Below, in pieces: positions 47,161 through 55,777 of a stretch of 64,000 bases of DNA (positions within the stretch are counted from its first letter, which is position 1; the number at the start of each line of letters is the position of its first letter). Source of the stretch: Skermanella mucosa (lineage in GTDB: Bacteria; Pseudomonadota; Alphaproteobacteria; Azospirillales; Azospirillaceae); the NCBI RefSeq assembly GCF_016765655.2, contig NZ_CP086106.1, positions 1,610,501-1,674,500 of the forward strand. The letters are read 5' to 3'. The position numbers and the translations under genes are program-made. The notes below the pieces were generated by a model. It made no database searches, was not told where the DNA came from, and worked only from the letters and a program-made list of their open reading frames with translations.

Positions 47161-48341
47161 CAGACGCGCAGGTCCACGAAGGCGGACATGCGCAGGTCGC
47201 GCAGCAGCCGGCGCTGCAGCATGTCGAGGCGATCCTGGCCCAAGGCTCCCAGGATCTGGTCGCGCGGCGGCAGCACCGTGCCCGTCGTGCGCTGCTCGCG
47301 CAGCAGCAGGATATGGTAGCCGGTCAGGCTGCGGATCGGGCGGGAGGCCTGGCCGGGGCGCAGGTCGCGCAACGCCGCGTCGAGCTCCTCGGGGAGCTGG
47401 CCCTGCTGCACCCAGCCCAGGTCGCCGCCGTTGGTGGCGCCCGCCGACTGCGAGAATTGGCGCGCCACGGCGGGGAAGCTGGCGCCCTGGGCGATCTGCT
47501 CGACCAGCCGGTCGGCCAGCCGCCGGACTTCCTCCTCCCGCTCGGGGGAATCGACGGCCAGGTAGATCTCGGCCGCCAGGTACTCGGGCTTGCCGGCGTT
47601 GGCCTCGATCCGCTGGAGCACCGCGTCGATCTCCTCCTCGCCGATCTCGATGCTGGGCCGCAGCCGCCGCTGGACCAGCTTGCCCCAGCCGATGGTGGCC
47701 CGGATCTGGCTTTCCAGCGCGCTGCGCGGCACGCCCTGGCTCGCCAGCATCTTCTCCAGCTGGTCGCGCTTCATCTGGTTCTGCTCGGCCACCCGGCCGA
47801 AGGCGTCGTCGATCTCCTTGTCGGTCACGGAGATGTTGGCCCGCGCCGCTTCCTGCATCTGCAGCCGCTCGTCGATCAGGCTGCGCAGCACCTGGGGGGT
47901 CAACCGCTGGCGAACCTCGGCGGTGCCGGGCAGGCCGGAGGAGACCAGCGCAAGCTGCAGCCGGGCCGAGAGATCGGACATCGAGATGATGTCGTCGTTG
48001 ACCACGGCGGCGATCCCCTCCACCGAACGGGGCGGCGGCGGGGCGATCGCCGGGGCCTCGGCCGGGCGTGACTGCTGGGCGGGGGCGGGTGCCGCGGGAC
48101 GCGGCGCTGCCTGCGGAGCGGGCCGGGGCGCCGTTTGCTGGGGTGCCGTCTGCTGCGGCGCCGGACGCGGCTGCTGTTGCTGCGGCTGTTGCTGCTGGCC
48201 GCCCTGGGGAACGGTCTGCGGCGTGGCGAACTGGGCGGACGCCGGAAGAGTTCCCATGATGCCGGCCGAAGCGATCAAGGCCGCGGTGAAGACTGCGGCG
48301 CTCCAGCTCTGTCGTATGCGGCGGCTGATCGGGTAAAGCAT
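47160..48341 (-). CDS. surA: SurA-like periplasmic peptidyl-prolyl isomerase/chaperone
   Basis: 393 residues from the ATG at 48341; a TTG at 48368 with a GGAAGGG box is an alternative. A signal peptide ends near LPASAQ. Next is a Pro/Gln/Ala-rich linker (about residues 40-100), then the SurA N-terminal domain ([29 protein letters not shown]) and one parvulin domain ([43 protein letters not shown]). E. coli SurA has two parvulin domains. It escorts outer-membrane proteins to BAM, whose subunit bamB is also in the window. Confidence 0.92.
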   Translation of the reverse strand: MLYPISRRIRQSWSAAVFTAALIASAGIMGTLPASAQFATPQTVPQGGQQQQPQQQQPRPAPQQTAPQQTAPRPAPQAAPRPAAPAPAQQSRPAEAPAIAPPPPRSVEGIAAVVNDDIISMSDLSARLQLALVSSGLPGTAEVRQRLTPQVLRSLIDERLQMQEAARANISVTDKEIDDAFGRVAEQNQMKRDQLEKMLASQGVPRSALESQIRATIGWGKLVQRRLRPSIEIGEEEIDAVLQRIEANAGKPEYLAAEIYLAVDSPEREEEVRRLADRLVEQIAQGASFPAVARQFSQSAGATNGGDLGWVQQGQLPEELDAALRDLRPGQASRPIRSLTGYHILLLREQRTTGTVLPPRDQILGALGQDRLDMLQRRLLRDLRMSAFVDLRV

Positions 48342-48433
48342 GAATCTATGCACTTTCGGCCCTTCCAATGCTTTGGGCGGTCACGGGTTCGAATACGGGT
48401 CGGAAGCGAACGTTGGGGCGGTCGTCGGCATGG

Positions 48434-49537
48434 TCATCCGTCCTCGAGGTGGAGCAGCACGGCGATGCCGAGCAGCAGGCTCGCCCCGGCCGGAGCCCAG
48501 GCCGCCAGGGGCACGGGGATCGTCTCGGATATGCCGAAGGCGCGGACCACGTCGCTGAACAGGAAAAGCACGAAGCCGGTCACGACGCCGCCCGCCACCA
48601 TCATCATCGTTCCTCCCCGCCGCGTCTGGCGCAGCGAGAAGGCGGCGGCGAACAGCACCATGGCGCAGAACAGCAGCGGCGTCGACAGCAGCGACTGGAA
48701 ATGCAGCCGGTGCCGGGTCGCGGAGAAGCCGGTCTCCTGCAGGGTCCTGATGAAGCCCGGCAGTTCCCAGAAGGACATGCTGTCGGGTGAAGCGAAGCTC
48801 TCCTGGATGCGTTCCAGCGTCAGGTCGGTGTCCAGCCGGTAGGAGTCGAAGGCTTCCGCGGGCCCGGTTCCGGAGTTCAGCCATCCCTGGCGGATCATCC
48901 AGTGTCCGGGCTCCAGCGTCGCCGACGTGGCGTCGATCCGGCTCGCGAACTCGCCGTCGGCATCGTACATGAAGACGTTGACCGGCCGCAGGGTGGTGGT
49001 CCCGGCCTCGGCGGTGTCGGCGTGGATCAGGTATTGGCCGTTCTCCTGGATCTGCCGGAGCCACAGGCCGGAGCCGGAGACCACCAGCGAACTGGTCCGG
49101 CCGCGCAGGTACCGGTCCTCCATCTTCTCGTACCGGGCGACCAGCACCGATCCGGCCGGATTGATCACCGTCACCTGGAACACGGCGATCAGCGGCGCCA
49201 CAATCAGCACGGGCGCCAGGAACTGCCAGGCCGAGACGCCGACGGCGCGGGCGACCACCAGTTCCTGGCTGCGGGTCAGCCGCCAGAAGGTGAACATGCC
49301 GGCGAACAGGATCACGAAGGGGAACACCTGCTGGCCGATCTCCGGCAGCTTGAACAGCGCCATCTGCACGACGACCGAGAAGGTCGCGTCGGGCTTCCCG
49401 GCGGCGCGGCGAAGCAGTTCCACCGTGTCCAGCAACAGGATGATCGCCAGCAGGATGCCCAGCAGCATGCAGAAATAGAGCAGGAACTGCCGTCCGATAT
49501 AGCGCGAGAGCGTGGCCGAGGTCCTCATCCCGATCAT
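48434..49537 (-). CDS. lptG: LPS export ABC transporter permease LptG
   Basis: 367 residues. Three N-terminal membrane helices (FLLYFCMLLGILLAIILLLDT and following), a periplasmic beta-jellyroll in the middle (DGEFASRIDATSATLEPGHW), and three C-terminal helices ending LAAWAPAGASLLLGIAVLL. Works with LptF and the LptB ATPase to lift LPS from the inner membrane. Start overlaps the lptF stop. Confidence 0.94.
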   Translation of the reverse strand: MIGMRTSATLSRYIGRQFLLYFCMLLGILLAIILLLDTVELLRRAAGKPDATFSVVVQMALFKLPEIGQQVFPFVILFAGMFTFWRLTRSQELVVARAVGVSAWQFLAPVLIVAPLIAVFQVTVINPAGSVLVARYEKMEDRYLRGRTSSLVVSGSGLWLRQIQENGQYLIHADTAEAGTTTLRPVNVFMYDADGEFASRIDATSATLEPGHWMIRQGWLNSGTGPAEAFDSYRLDTDLTLERIQESFASPDSMSFWELPGFIRTLQETGFSATRHRLHFQSLLSTPLLFCAMVLFAAAFSLRQTRRGGTMMMVAGGVVTGFVLFLFSDVVRAFGISETIPVPLAAWAPAGASLLLGIAVLLHLEDG

Positions 49538-50655
49538 CCCGCGGTCTGTTGGAAGCGGGATGCGCGACCGCCACGCAGGCGCGGCCTGATCATCAGGAAG
49601 GCGCCGACCGCCAGCGGGACGGTGACGAGGACGTAGAGAAGCGGGATGAAGGCGTTGTTGTTGACCGCCAGGTTGGTGATGCCGAGCGCCGCGCTCTGCA
49701 GCACCAGCACGCCGGCCACCGCCGAGACGATGCGCCTGCCCTGGCCGCGCCGGTTGAACTCGCCGACCAGCAGGATCGCCACGCCCATCATGGTGAATCC
49801 CAGCGCGAAGATCGGGCTGGTGTAGCGCTGGTGCAGCTCCGCGGTCAGCCGGCTCTTGATGGGCAGCAGTTCCGGGTCGTCGGCCGCACGCATCAGTTCG
49901 GCGGTCGAACGTTCCCGCGCGTCGGGGACGCGTTCCGCGAACTGCTTCTCGAAAATGCGAAGGTCGACGGCATAGCGGTCGAAATACAATTGTGACATGC
50001 GGCCGGTCGCGAGGTCGACTTCCTGGCGGTTGCCGTCGAACACGACGACGCGGGTGCCCGCCTCGCCCTCCACGGTCATGCCGCGGTCGGCATTGATCGT
50101 GACCGGCTTGCCCGGCACGCGGGTGTCATGGATCAGCAGGCCCTGCAGTTCGCCGTCCGGCATCCGTCTCCGGACATAGACGGTCACGCCGTCGCCGGCC
50201 TCGTTGAAAACCCCTTCGCGCAGGAACACGGTCGAGAATTCGCTTCTCGCGAGGCTTTCCAGCCGGCTCAGCTCACGGTGGGCCGCCGGGGCGAGATAGA
50301 GCGTCAGCCCGTAGCCGATCATCGTGACCAGCAGGGCCAGGATCAACGCGGGCTTGGCGAGGCCCCACGGTCCCAGCCCGGCGGACCGCATCACCACCAG
50401 TTCCGAATCCATCGTCAAGCGGTTGTAGGTGAACAGGACGGCGGCCAGCAGGCTGATCGGCAGCACGATCGACAGGAACGTGGGAAGGGTAACCAGCATG
50501 AGCTGAAGGAACAGGTAGACCGGAGCGCCGCCGTCCACCACGATCTCGAGGAGGCGCAACGATTGCGTGAGCCAGATGACCAGCGTCAAACCGGCGGTGA
50601 CGAAGACGGTCGCCACTGCAAGGTGGCGGAAGAGATAGAGCGTCAACCGTTTCAT
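49534..50655 (-). CDS. lptF: LPS export ABC transporter permease LptF
   Basis: 373 residues from MKRLTLYLFRHLAVATVFVT; the extension further upstream is not protein-like. Same fold as LptG: N-terminal helices, the coupling segment near ALLFTYNRLTMDSELVVMRS (written here from its parts), a periplasmic domain, and a C-terminal membrane bundle (IFALGFTMMGVAILLVGEF). First gene of a five-gene minus-strand run; the promoter should lie in the 250-base gap shared with pepA. Confidence 0.94.
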   Translation of the reverse strand: MKRLTLYLFRHLAVATVFVTAGLTLVIWLTQSLRLLEIVVDGGAPVYLFLQLMLVTLPTFLSIVLPISLLAAVLFTYNRLTMDSELVVMRSAGLGPWGLAKPALILALLVTMIGYGLTLYLAPAAHRELSRLESLARSEFSTVFLREGVFNEAGDGVTVYVRRRMPDGELQGLLIHDTRVPGKPVTINADRGMTVEGEAGTRVVVFDGNRQEVDLATGRMSQLYFDRYAVDLRIFEKQFAERVPDARERSTAELMRAADDPELLPIKSRLTAELHQRYTSPIFALGFTMMGVAILLVGEFNRRGQGRRIVSAVAGVLVLQSAALGITNLAVNNNAFIPLLYVLVTVPLAVGAFLMIRPRLRGGRASRFQQTAG

Positions 50656-50907
50656 GGACTCGCACTTATACCCGGCCAATTCGCCGTCCGGCACCCGGAG
50701 TATCGGCCCTGCCAGCGGCCCGACGGACGAAAGTGGCGCGCGAGCCCTGGTCGGCATAGCTTGACAGCGTATCGGCCGTGTTCTTTATCGGACACGCGCC
50801 GTCGAAACAACCATCCGATGCCGGGCCGGCCAAATTGCCGCCGGGACAAAAGGCCCCATCAGGCCCCATACGCTCAAACATGAGGGCGATAACCCATGAG
50901 GGTAGAC

Positions 50908-52410
50908 ATGAAATTCACGTTCTCCGATCTCACCCCGTCGCTGCCCGCATCCGGCTCGCTCGTCCTGCCCGTCCTGGCCGAACGCACGCTGACGCCCGCC
51001 GGCACCGACCTGGACGGGAAGACCGGCGGCATGCTGACCCGCGCCATGGCCGCCAACAAGTTCTCCGGCAAGACTGACGAGGTCCTGACCATCGTGGCGC
51101 CCGCTGGCGTCGACCTCGACCACATCGTCCTGATCGGCCTCGGCAAGCCCGAGCAGGTCACCGACCTCATCCTGCAGGACGCCGGTGGCGCCATTGTGGC
51201 GACCCTGGGGAAAAACGCGGCCGAGGTGTCGGTCGTGGTGGAGCAGGCGCCGGGCGTAGCGCTGGAGCCTTCGGCGATGGCGGCGGAAATCGCCTTCGGG
51301 GCGCTGCTGCGCTCCTACCGGTTCGACAAGTACCGCACGAAGGAAAAGCCGGAGGCCAAGCCGGCACTGCAAGCGGTCAACCTCCTGACCAAGGGCCCGG
51401 ACGCCGCGGAGAAGCTGTTCGCCGACCGCCAAGCGGTCGCATCCGGCGTCTTCCTGACCCGCGACGTGATCTCCGAGCCGGCCAACATCCTTTATCCCCG
51501 CACGCTGGCCGACCGCTGCCTCGAACTGTCCGAACTGGGCGTCGAGGTCGAGGTGCTCGACCAGGGGCAGATGGAGAAGCTCGGCATGGGCGCCCTGCTC
51601 GGCGTGGCGCAGGGCAGCGTGCGGGAGCCGTACCTGGTCGTCATGAAGTATGACGGCGCCCCGGACGCCGCGGACAAGCGGCCGGTCGCCTTCGTCGGCA
51701 AGGGCGTCACCTTCGACACCGGTGGCATCTCCATCAAGCCCGCGGCCGGGATGGAGGACATGAAGTGGGACATGGGCGGCGCCGGCGTGGTCCTGGGCCT
51801 GATGAAGGCGCTGGCCGGCCGCAAGGCCAAGGTCAACGCGGTCGGCGTGGTGGGACTGGTCGAGAACATGCCGTCGGGCAGTGCCCAGCGGCCCGGCGAC
51901 ATCGTGACCAGCCTGTCCGGCCAGACCATCGAGGTGCTGAACACCGACGCCGAGGGCCGGCTGGTCCTGGCCGACGCGCTGTGGTTCACGCAGGACACCT
52001 TCAAGCCCCGGGCCATGGTCAACCTGGCGACCCTGACGGGGGCCGTCATCGTGGCCCTGGGGACCGAGCACGCCGGGTTGTTCTCGAACGACGACGCCTT
52101 GTCGGAGCAGCTGACCGCCGCGGGCCGCAAGGTCGGCGAGAAGCTCTGGCGCATGCCGATGAACGAGGCCTACGACAAGGCGATCAACTCCGACGCCGCC
52201 GACGTCAAGAACATCGCGGGCAGCCGCGACGCCGGCAGCATCATCGGCGCGCAGTTCCTGCAGCGCTTCGTCAACAACGTGCCCTGGGCGCACCTGGATA
52301 TCGCCGGCGTGACCTGGTCGAAGAAGGACGCCGGAACGATCCCCAAGGGCGCCACGTCCTTCGGCGTTCGCCTGCTCGACCGCTACGTCGCGGACGTGTA
52401 CGAGGGCTGA
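50908..52410 (+). CDS. pepA: Leucyl aminopeptidase PepA
   Basis: 500 residues from the ATG at 50908 (GAGGG upstream); an ATG at 50896 would add four. M17 family: metal site GKGVTFDTGGISIKP, the signature NTDAEGRL with metal and catalytic residues, MVNLATLTGAVIVALG. Cleaves N-terminal amino acids and in E. coli also binds DNA in Xer recombination. The last codons carry a GAGGG that can serve the next gene's start. Confidence 0.96.
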   Translation: MKFTFSDLTPSLPASGSLVLPVLAERTLTPAGTDLDGKTGGMLTRAMAANKFSGKTDEVLTIVAPAGVDLDHIVLIGLGKPEQVTDLILQDAGGAIVATLGKNAAEVSVVVEQAPGVALEPSAMAAEIAFGALLRSYRFDKYRTKEKPEAKPALQAVNLLTKGPDAAEKLFADRQAVASGVFLTRDVISEPANILYPRTLADRCLELSELGVEVEVLDQGQMEKLGMGALLGVAQGSVREPYLVVMKYDGAPDAADKRPVAFVGKGVTFDTGGISIKPAAGMEDMKWDMGGAGVVLGLMKALAGRKAKVNAVGVVGLVENMPSGSAQRPGDIVTSLSGQTIEVLNTDAEGRLVLADALWFTQDTFKPRAMVNLATLTGAVIVALGTEHAGLFSNDDALSEQLTAAGRKVGEKLWRMPMNEAYDKAINSDAADVKNIAGSRDAGSIIGAQFLQRFVNNVPWAHLDIAGVTWSKKDAGTIPKGATSFGVRLLDRYVADVYEG

Positions 52411-52414
52411 TCGG

Positions 52415-53248
52415 ATGAGGGGCGCGCGGGAACCGGCTTTTTCGCGCGCCCGAGCGGATCATGTCGCCGCCACGGAGTCCCAGGGAGCGCCGACCGGCGT
52501 GCGCTGGCGCCTGTTCGGCGACACCCGCCCGCCGCTGACCGCCACCTTCTTCCTGGGTGACCTTGCGCGCCGTGCCGCGATCGGCCATGCCGGCCGGATG
52601 CTCGGGGCCGACCGCGTGCCCCCGGTCATCAGCGGCCACGGCATCGACCGCGACCCGCGCCACCGCCATGCCTTCTTCCTGCCGGAGGACGCCGATGGCG
52701 ACGGCGTGCTGGACCATGTCCTGATCACCGCGTCGGCGGGTTTCGGCCGCGAAGCGGTGGACTCCCTGGCGACCCACGGCAGGCTGTTCGACGGCCGGAA
52801 CGGCGAATGGGCGGTTCGGTGCGTCTGGCTGGGCGAAGCGGAACGGGCGCCGTCCCGGCTGGCCGGACCCTCGGCCTGTTGGGAATCGGTGACGCCTCAT
52901 GTGCCGCCCTGGCATGTCCGCCGCGGCCTCACGAACGCCGACCAGATCCGCCGCGAGTTACACCGGCGTGGCCTTCCGGCGCCGCGATGCCTGGAACAGG
53001 TCCCGGGGCCGCTCCGACGCGACGATGCGCCTGTGCGGCCGGAGGACTTCGTTCCACGGTTCGGCCGCAGAACCTTTGCCCATGGCTCCGCCCACCCCGA
53101 AACCACCGCGGCGTTCTGGCGCCTGACTTTTCCAGAGCCGATCGCCGGGCCGCTTGCGATCGGTTGGGGCTGTCATTTCGGGCTGGGTCTGTTCAGCCCT
53201 TCGTCGGCCTTGGAAACCCTGGCTGACGAAGGACCGGGACCGTCCTGA
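52415..53248 (+). CDS. Orphan Csb2-like protein (Cas6-like half of the type I-U/I-G Cas5-Cas6 fusion)
   Basis: 277 residues. Several blocks match the C-terminal half of Csb2 (GSU0054 family): RPPLT (38-42), SGHGIDRDPRHRHAFFLPED (73-92) followed by ADGDGVLDHVL, WESVTPHVPPWH (156-167), ELHRRGLP (181-188), and FPEPIAGPLAIG-WGCHFGLGLF (239-260), the last being a Gly-rich RAMP/Cas6-type loop. The N-terminal Cas5 part of a full Csb2 (450 or more residues) is absent. GAGGG at the end of pepA lies 8 bases before the ATG, so translation is probably coupled. No CRISPR array, cas3, cas7, cas8 or cas1/2 is in the window. Function is inferred only: a possible RNA-binding or RNA-cleaving protein. The family match is from memory. 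Confidence 0.7.
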   Translation: MRGAREPAFSRARADHVAATESQGAPTGVRWRLFGDTRPPLTATFFLGDLARRAAIGHAGRMLGADRVPPVISGHGIDRDPRHRHAFFLPEDADGDGVLDHVLITASAGFGREAVDSLATHGRLFDGRNGEWAVRCVWLGEAERAPSRLAGPSACWESVTPHVPPWHVRRGLTNADQIRRELHRRGLPAPRCLEQVPGPLRRDDAPVRPEDFVPRFGRRTFAHGSAHPETTAAFWRLTFPEPIAGPLAIGWGCHFGLGLFSPSSALETLADEGPGPS

Positions 53249-53330
53249 CGCCGCCGATTGTCCTTTCGGGACCCGTCCCGCTACGATGCCGTGGAGAGCA
53301 AGCCTGCCCGTCAGCATCCTGGATCGAACC

Positions 53331-53780
53331 ATGACCGAAATCCGCTTCTATCATCTCCAGCGCAAGACGCTGGAGGACGCGCTGCCGCAGATCCTGGAAA
53401 AGACCCTGGAGCGCGGCTGGCGGGCCGTCGTCATGGCCGGATCGGAGGAACGGGTCGAGGCCCTGGCCCAGCACCTGTGGACCTACAAGGATTTCGGGTT
53501 CCTGCCCCACGGCAGCGCCCGCGACGGCGACGCGGAGCACCAGCCGGTCTGGCTGACCACCGAGGACGAGAACCCCAACGGCGCCACGGTCCTGATCCTG
53601 ACCGACGGCGGGGTTTCCGACCGGCTCGACGGATTCACCCTGGTCTGCGAGATGTTCGACGGTAACGATTACGACGCCGTGCAGGCCGCCCGGAGCCGAT
53701 GGAAGCAGTACAAGGCCGATGGCCACGCGCTGACCTACTGGCAGCAGACCGATCGCGGAGGCTGGGAAAAGAAGGCTTGA
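53331..53780 (+). CDS. holC: DNA polymerase III chi subunit
   Basis: 149 residues from MTEIRFYHLQRKTLEDALPQ at 53331. GWRAVVMAGSEERVEALAQHLW, FLPHG and VWLTTEDENPNGATVLIL are chi-family marks. Chi links the clamp loader to single-stranded DNA-binding protein. In many alphaproteobacteria holC follows pepA directly; here the Csb2-like gene separates them. The end overlaps no other gene; the next gene is convergent. Confidence 0.93.
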   Translation: MTEIRFYHLQRKTLEDALPQILEKTLERGWRAVVMAGSEERVEALAQHLWTYKDFGFLPHGSARDGDAEHQPVWLTTEDENPNGATVLILTDGGVSDRLDGFTLVCEMFDGNDYDAVQAARSRWKQYKADGHALTYWQQTDRGGWEKKA

Positions 53781-53793
53781 GGCCGCGACGGGC

Positions 53794-55758
53794 TCAATCC
53801 ACCGCGACGGCCCGCTTCAACGGGTTCTCGCCCGGCGGCCAGATGCCGCGCTCGACGGCCTCGCGGCCCTGGAAGACCAGATAGCTCTGGCGGCCATAGT
53901 GGGGCAGGGGGCGAAGCAGCGCCTCGAGCGCCGCGCGGTCGTCCGCCGCCACGACCAGGGCCGGTGAACCGCTCTCCAGGCGTTCGGTCCAGACCCGCGC
54001 CGTTCCCTTGCCCGCCAGCCTGTCGGGGACCGGCCCCAGCCCGAGGCGGGCCAAGGCTTCGTATACCTGCGTCGTCATGCCGATCACCGCGACCGGCGCT
54101 CCGGCGCGGGGCTCGCCCGCCGCGGCTCCCGCATCCATGAGGCGGGAAGCCAGGGCGCGCCCGAGGTCCTGGTGAGGGCCGGCCAGCACCAGGCGGGTGG
54201 CGGGATTGAGGGTGACGTCGCGCAGGATCGGCGCCGCCTCTCCCGGGGCCAGGCGGCGGAACAGCCGGTAATCCGGATCGACGGCGACGCCCAGCGGCGG
54301 CGCGTCGAGTTCGATCGTCCCGGTGGCCTCGCTCCCGGCCAGCGGAATGGTACGCCGGAGCTGTCCTTCCGCCGTCTCGACGACCACCGGCACCTCCAGC
54401 CGGTAAGCCGGCTCGCCCTGGCCGACCCGGACATCAAGCCGGTAGCGTTCGCCGGTCCGAGTCGCCGCCGCCTCCATCAGGCGGAGCGCCGGGGCGCCGG
54501 TCCGCGACACCCACTGGTCGAAGAATTCCGCCAGATCGCGGCCCGACGCCGCCTCGAACGCGGCGCGCAGATCGCCCCAGCCCGCCCGCCGGAAGCGGTG
54601 CCGCTCCCAGATCAGCCGGATGCCTCGGTCGAACGCCTCGTCCCCCAGCATGTCCCGCAGCATCAGGAACAGGTAGGCCGACTTGTTGTAGCCCACGATC
54701 TTCGCGGCGCCATGGACACGCGACGTGAAATCGGCGAGCGCACCGTCCCGATCTTCGGGCAGGGCCGCGTAGTCGCGCAGCCAGCCGAACCGCATCTCCC
54801 GCGCGGCCCCGGGATCGCGCGCGGCGGTGAGGCCGTAGTCGGCCATGTAGGTCGTCAGCCCCTCGGACCAGTTGCCGGAGGCATAGTCGACCAGCACGCC
54901 GTTGCCCCACCAGTTGTGCAGGATCTCGTGGGGCAGCGACTGGCCGCGCATAAAGGGCAGCGGTAGCACCTGTCGCCCGACATAGGTCAGGCCGGCGAAT
55001 CCCAGCCCCACCGGCAGGGGAGCCGAGAGGATCGAGAAGCCGGAAAAGGGATAGGTCCCGATCCGCTCGGAAAAATGCGCGATGTAGGTTTCCGAAGCCT
55101 GCAGATAGTCGTCGGACAGGTGTTCCAGGTCGGGCTCGAACAGGGTCCTCAGCCGCAACCCGCCGGCCATGCGCTCCCGTACCTGCCAGCGGCCGGCGAA
55201 CAGCGACGGCTCCTCCACCGCGGGATCGGCGGTGAAGACCGTTTCCCCATCCGTCTCCTCCGCAAGGTCGCCGGTCACGGCGGCGCGGTAGCCTTCGGGG
55301 ACCCGCACCGCCAGCCGGTAGGCCGTGCGCTCCGCGTCGAACCGGGGAAGCCATCCCGTCCCTCCCGGCAGGAAGCTTCCCGTTTCGCCCGATCCCGGCT
55401 CCTCGCCGCCGAACGGGCTGCCGCTGTCGTCGAGCGGCGCCAGGATGCCGGAATAGCGGATCGTCACCCGCATGTCGCCCGCACCGGCCGCCGGAACGCG
55501 CCACCGCGTCGGGCCGCCGGCGATGTCGGCCGGGCGGCCGTCGATCTCGACGCGGACGGGCGAAAACCTCGGCGACAAGTGGAACTCCAAGGGGCCGCCG
55601 CCGGTCACCGTCACCCGGTCGGTCACTTCAAGCCGGCGCTCAGCCGGGTCGAGGTGTATGGCGGCGTCGTGGGTCACCCGGGAGGCGGGAGCGGCGAGGC
55701 ACGGCGGGGCGAAGGTCAACCAGAGTAAGGCGCCGATGGCGGCCAGGCCGCCCTTCAT
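53794..55758 (-). CDS. M1 family metallopeptidase, exported
   Basis: 654 residues from MKGGLAAIGALLWLTFAPPC at 55758, a signal peptide with cleavage near LAAPA. Zinc site HEILH within LPHEILHNWWGN, and the third ligand Glu in NWSEGLTTYMADYG, 18 residues further on. The N-terminal beta domain (VTHDAAIHLDPAERRLEVTD) and C-terminal beta-rich part complete an M1-like fold. Unlike typical aminopeptidase N it lacks a clear GAMEN exopeptidase motif. Probable periplasmic or outer-membrane peptidase, substrate unknown. It is 19 bases after the CYTH-CHAD gene. Confidence 0.85.
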   Translation of the reverse strand: MKGGLAAIGALLWLTFAPPCLAAPASRVTHDAAIHLDPAERRLEVTDRVTVTGGGPLEFHLSPRFSPVRVEIDGRPADIAGGPTRWRVPAAGAGDMRVTIRYSGILAPLDDSGSPFGGEEPGSGETGSFLPGGTGWLPRFDAERTAYRLAVRVPEGYRAAVTGDLAEETDGETVFTADPAVEEPSLFAGRWQVRERMAGGLRLRTLFEPDLEHLSDDYLQASETYIAHFSERIGTYPFSGFSILSAPLPVGLGFAGLTYVGRQVLPLPFMRGQSLPHEILHNWWGNGVLVDYASGNWSEGLTTYMADYGLTAARDPGAAREMRFGWLRDYAALPEDRDGALADFTSRVHGAAKIVGYNKSAYLFLMLRDMLGDEAFDRGIRLIWERHRFRRAGWGDLRAAFEAASGRDLAEFFDQWVSRTGAPALRLMEAAATRTGERYRLDVRVGQGEPAYRLEVPVVVETAEGQLRRTIPLAGSEATGTIELDAPPLGVAVDPDYRLFRRLAPGEAAPILRDVTLNPATRLVLAGPHQDLGRALASRLMDAGAAAGEPRAGAPVAVIGMTTQVYEALARLGLGPVPDRLAGKGTARVWTERLESGSPALVVAADDRAALEALLRPLPHYGRQSYLVFQGREAVERGIWPPGENPLKRAVAVD

Positions 55759-55777
55759 GCCGGATCGTCCCAATTCT

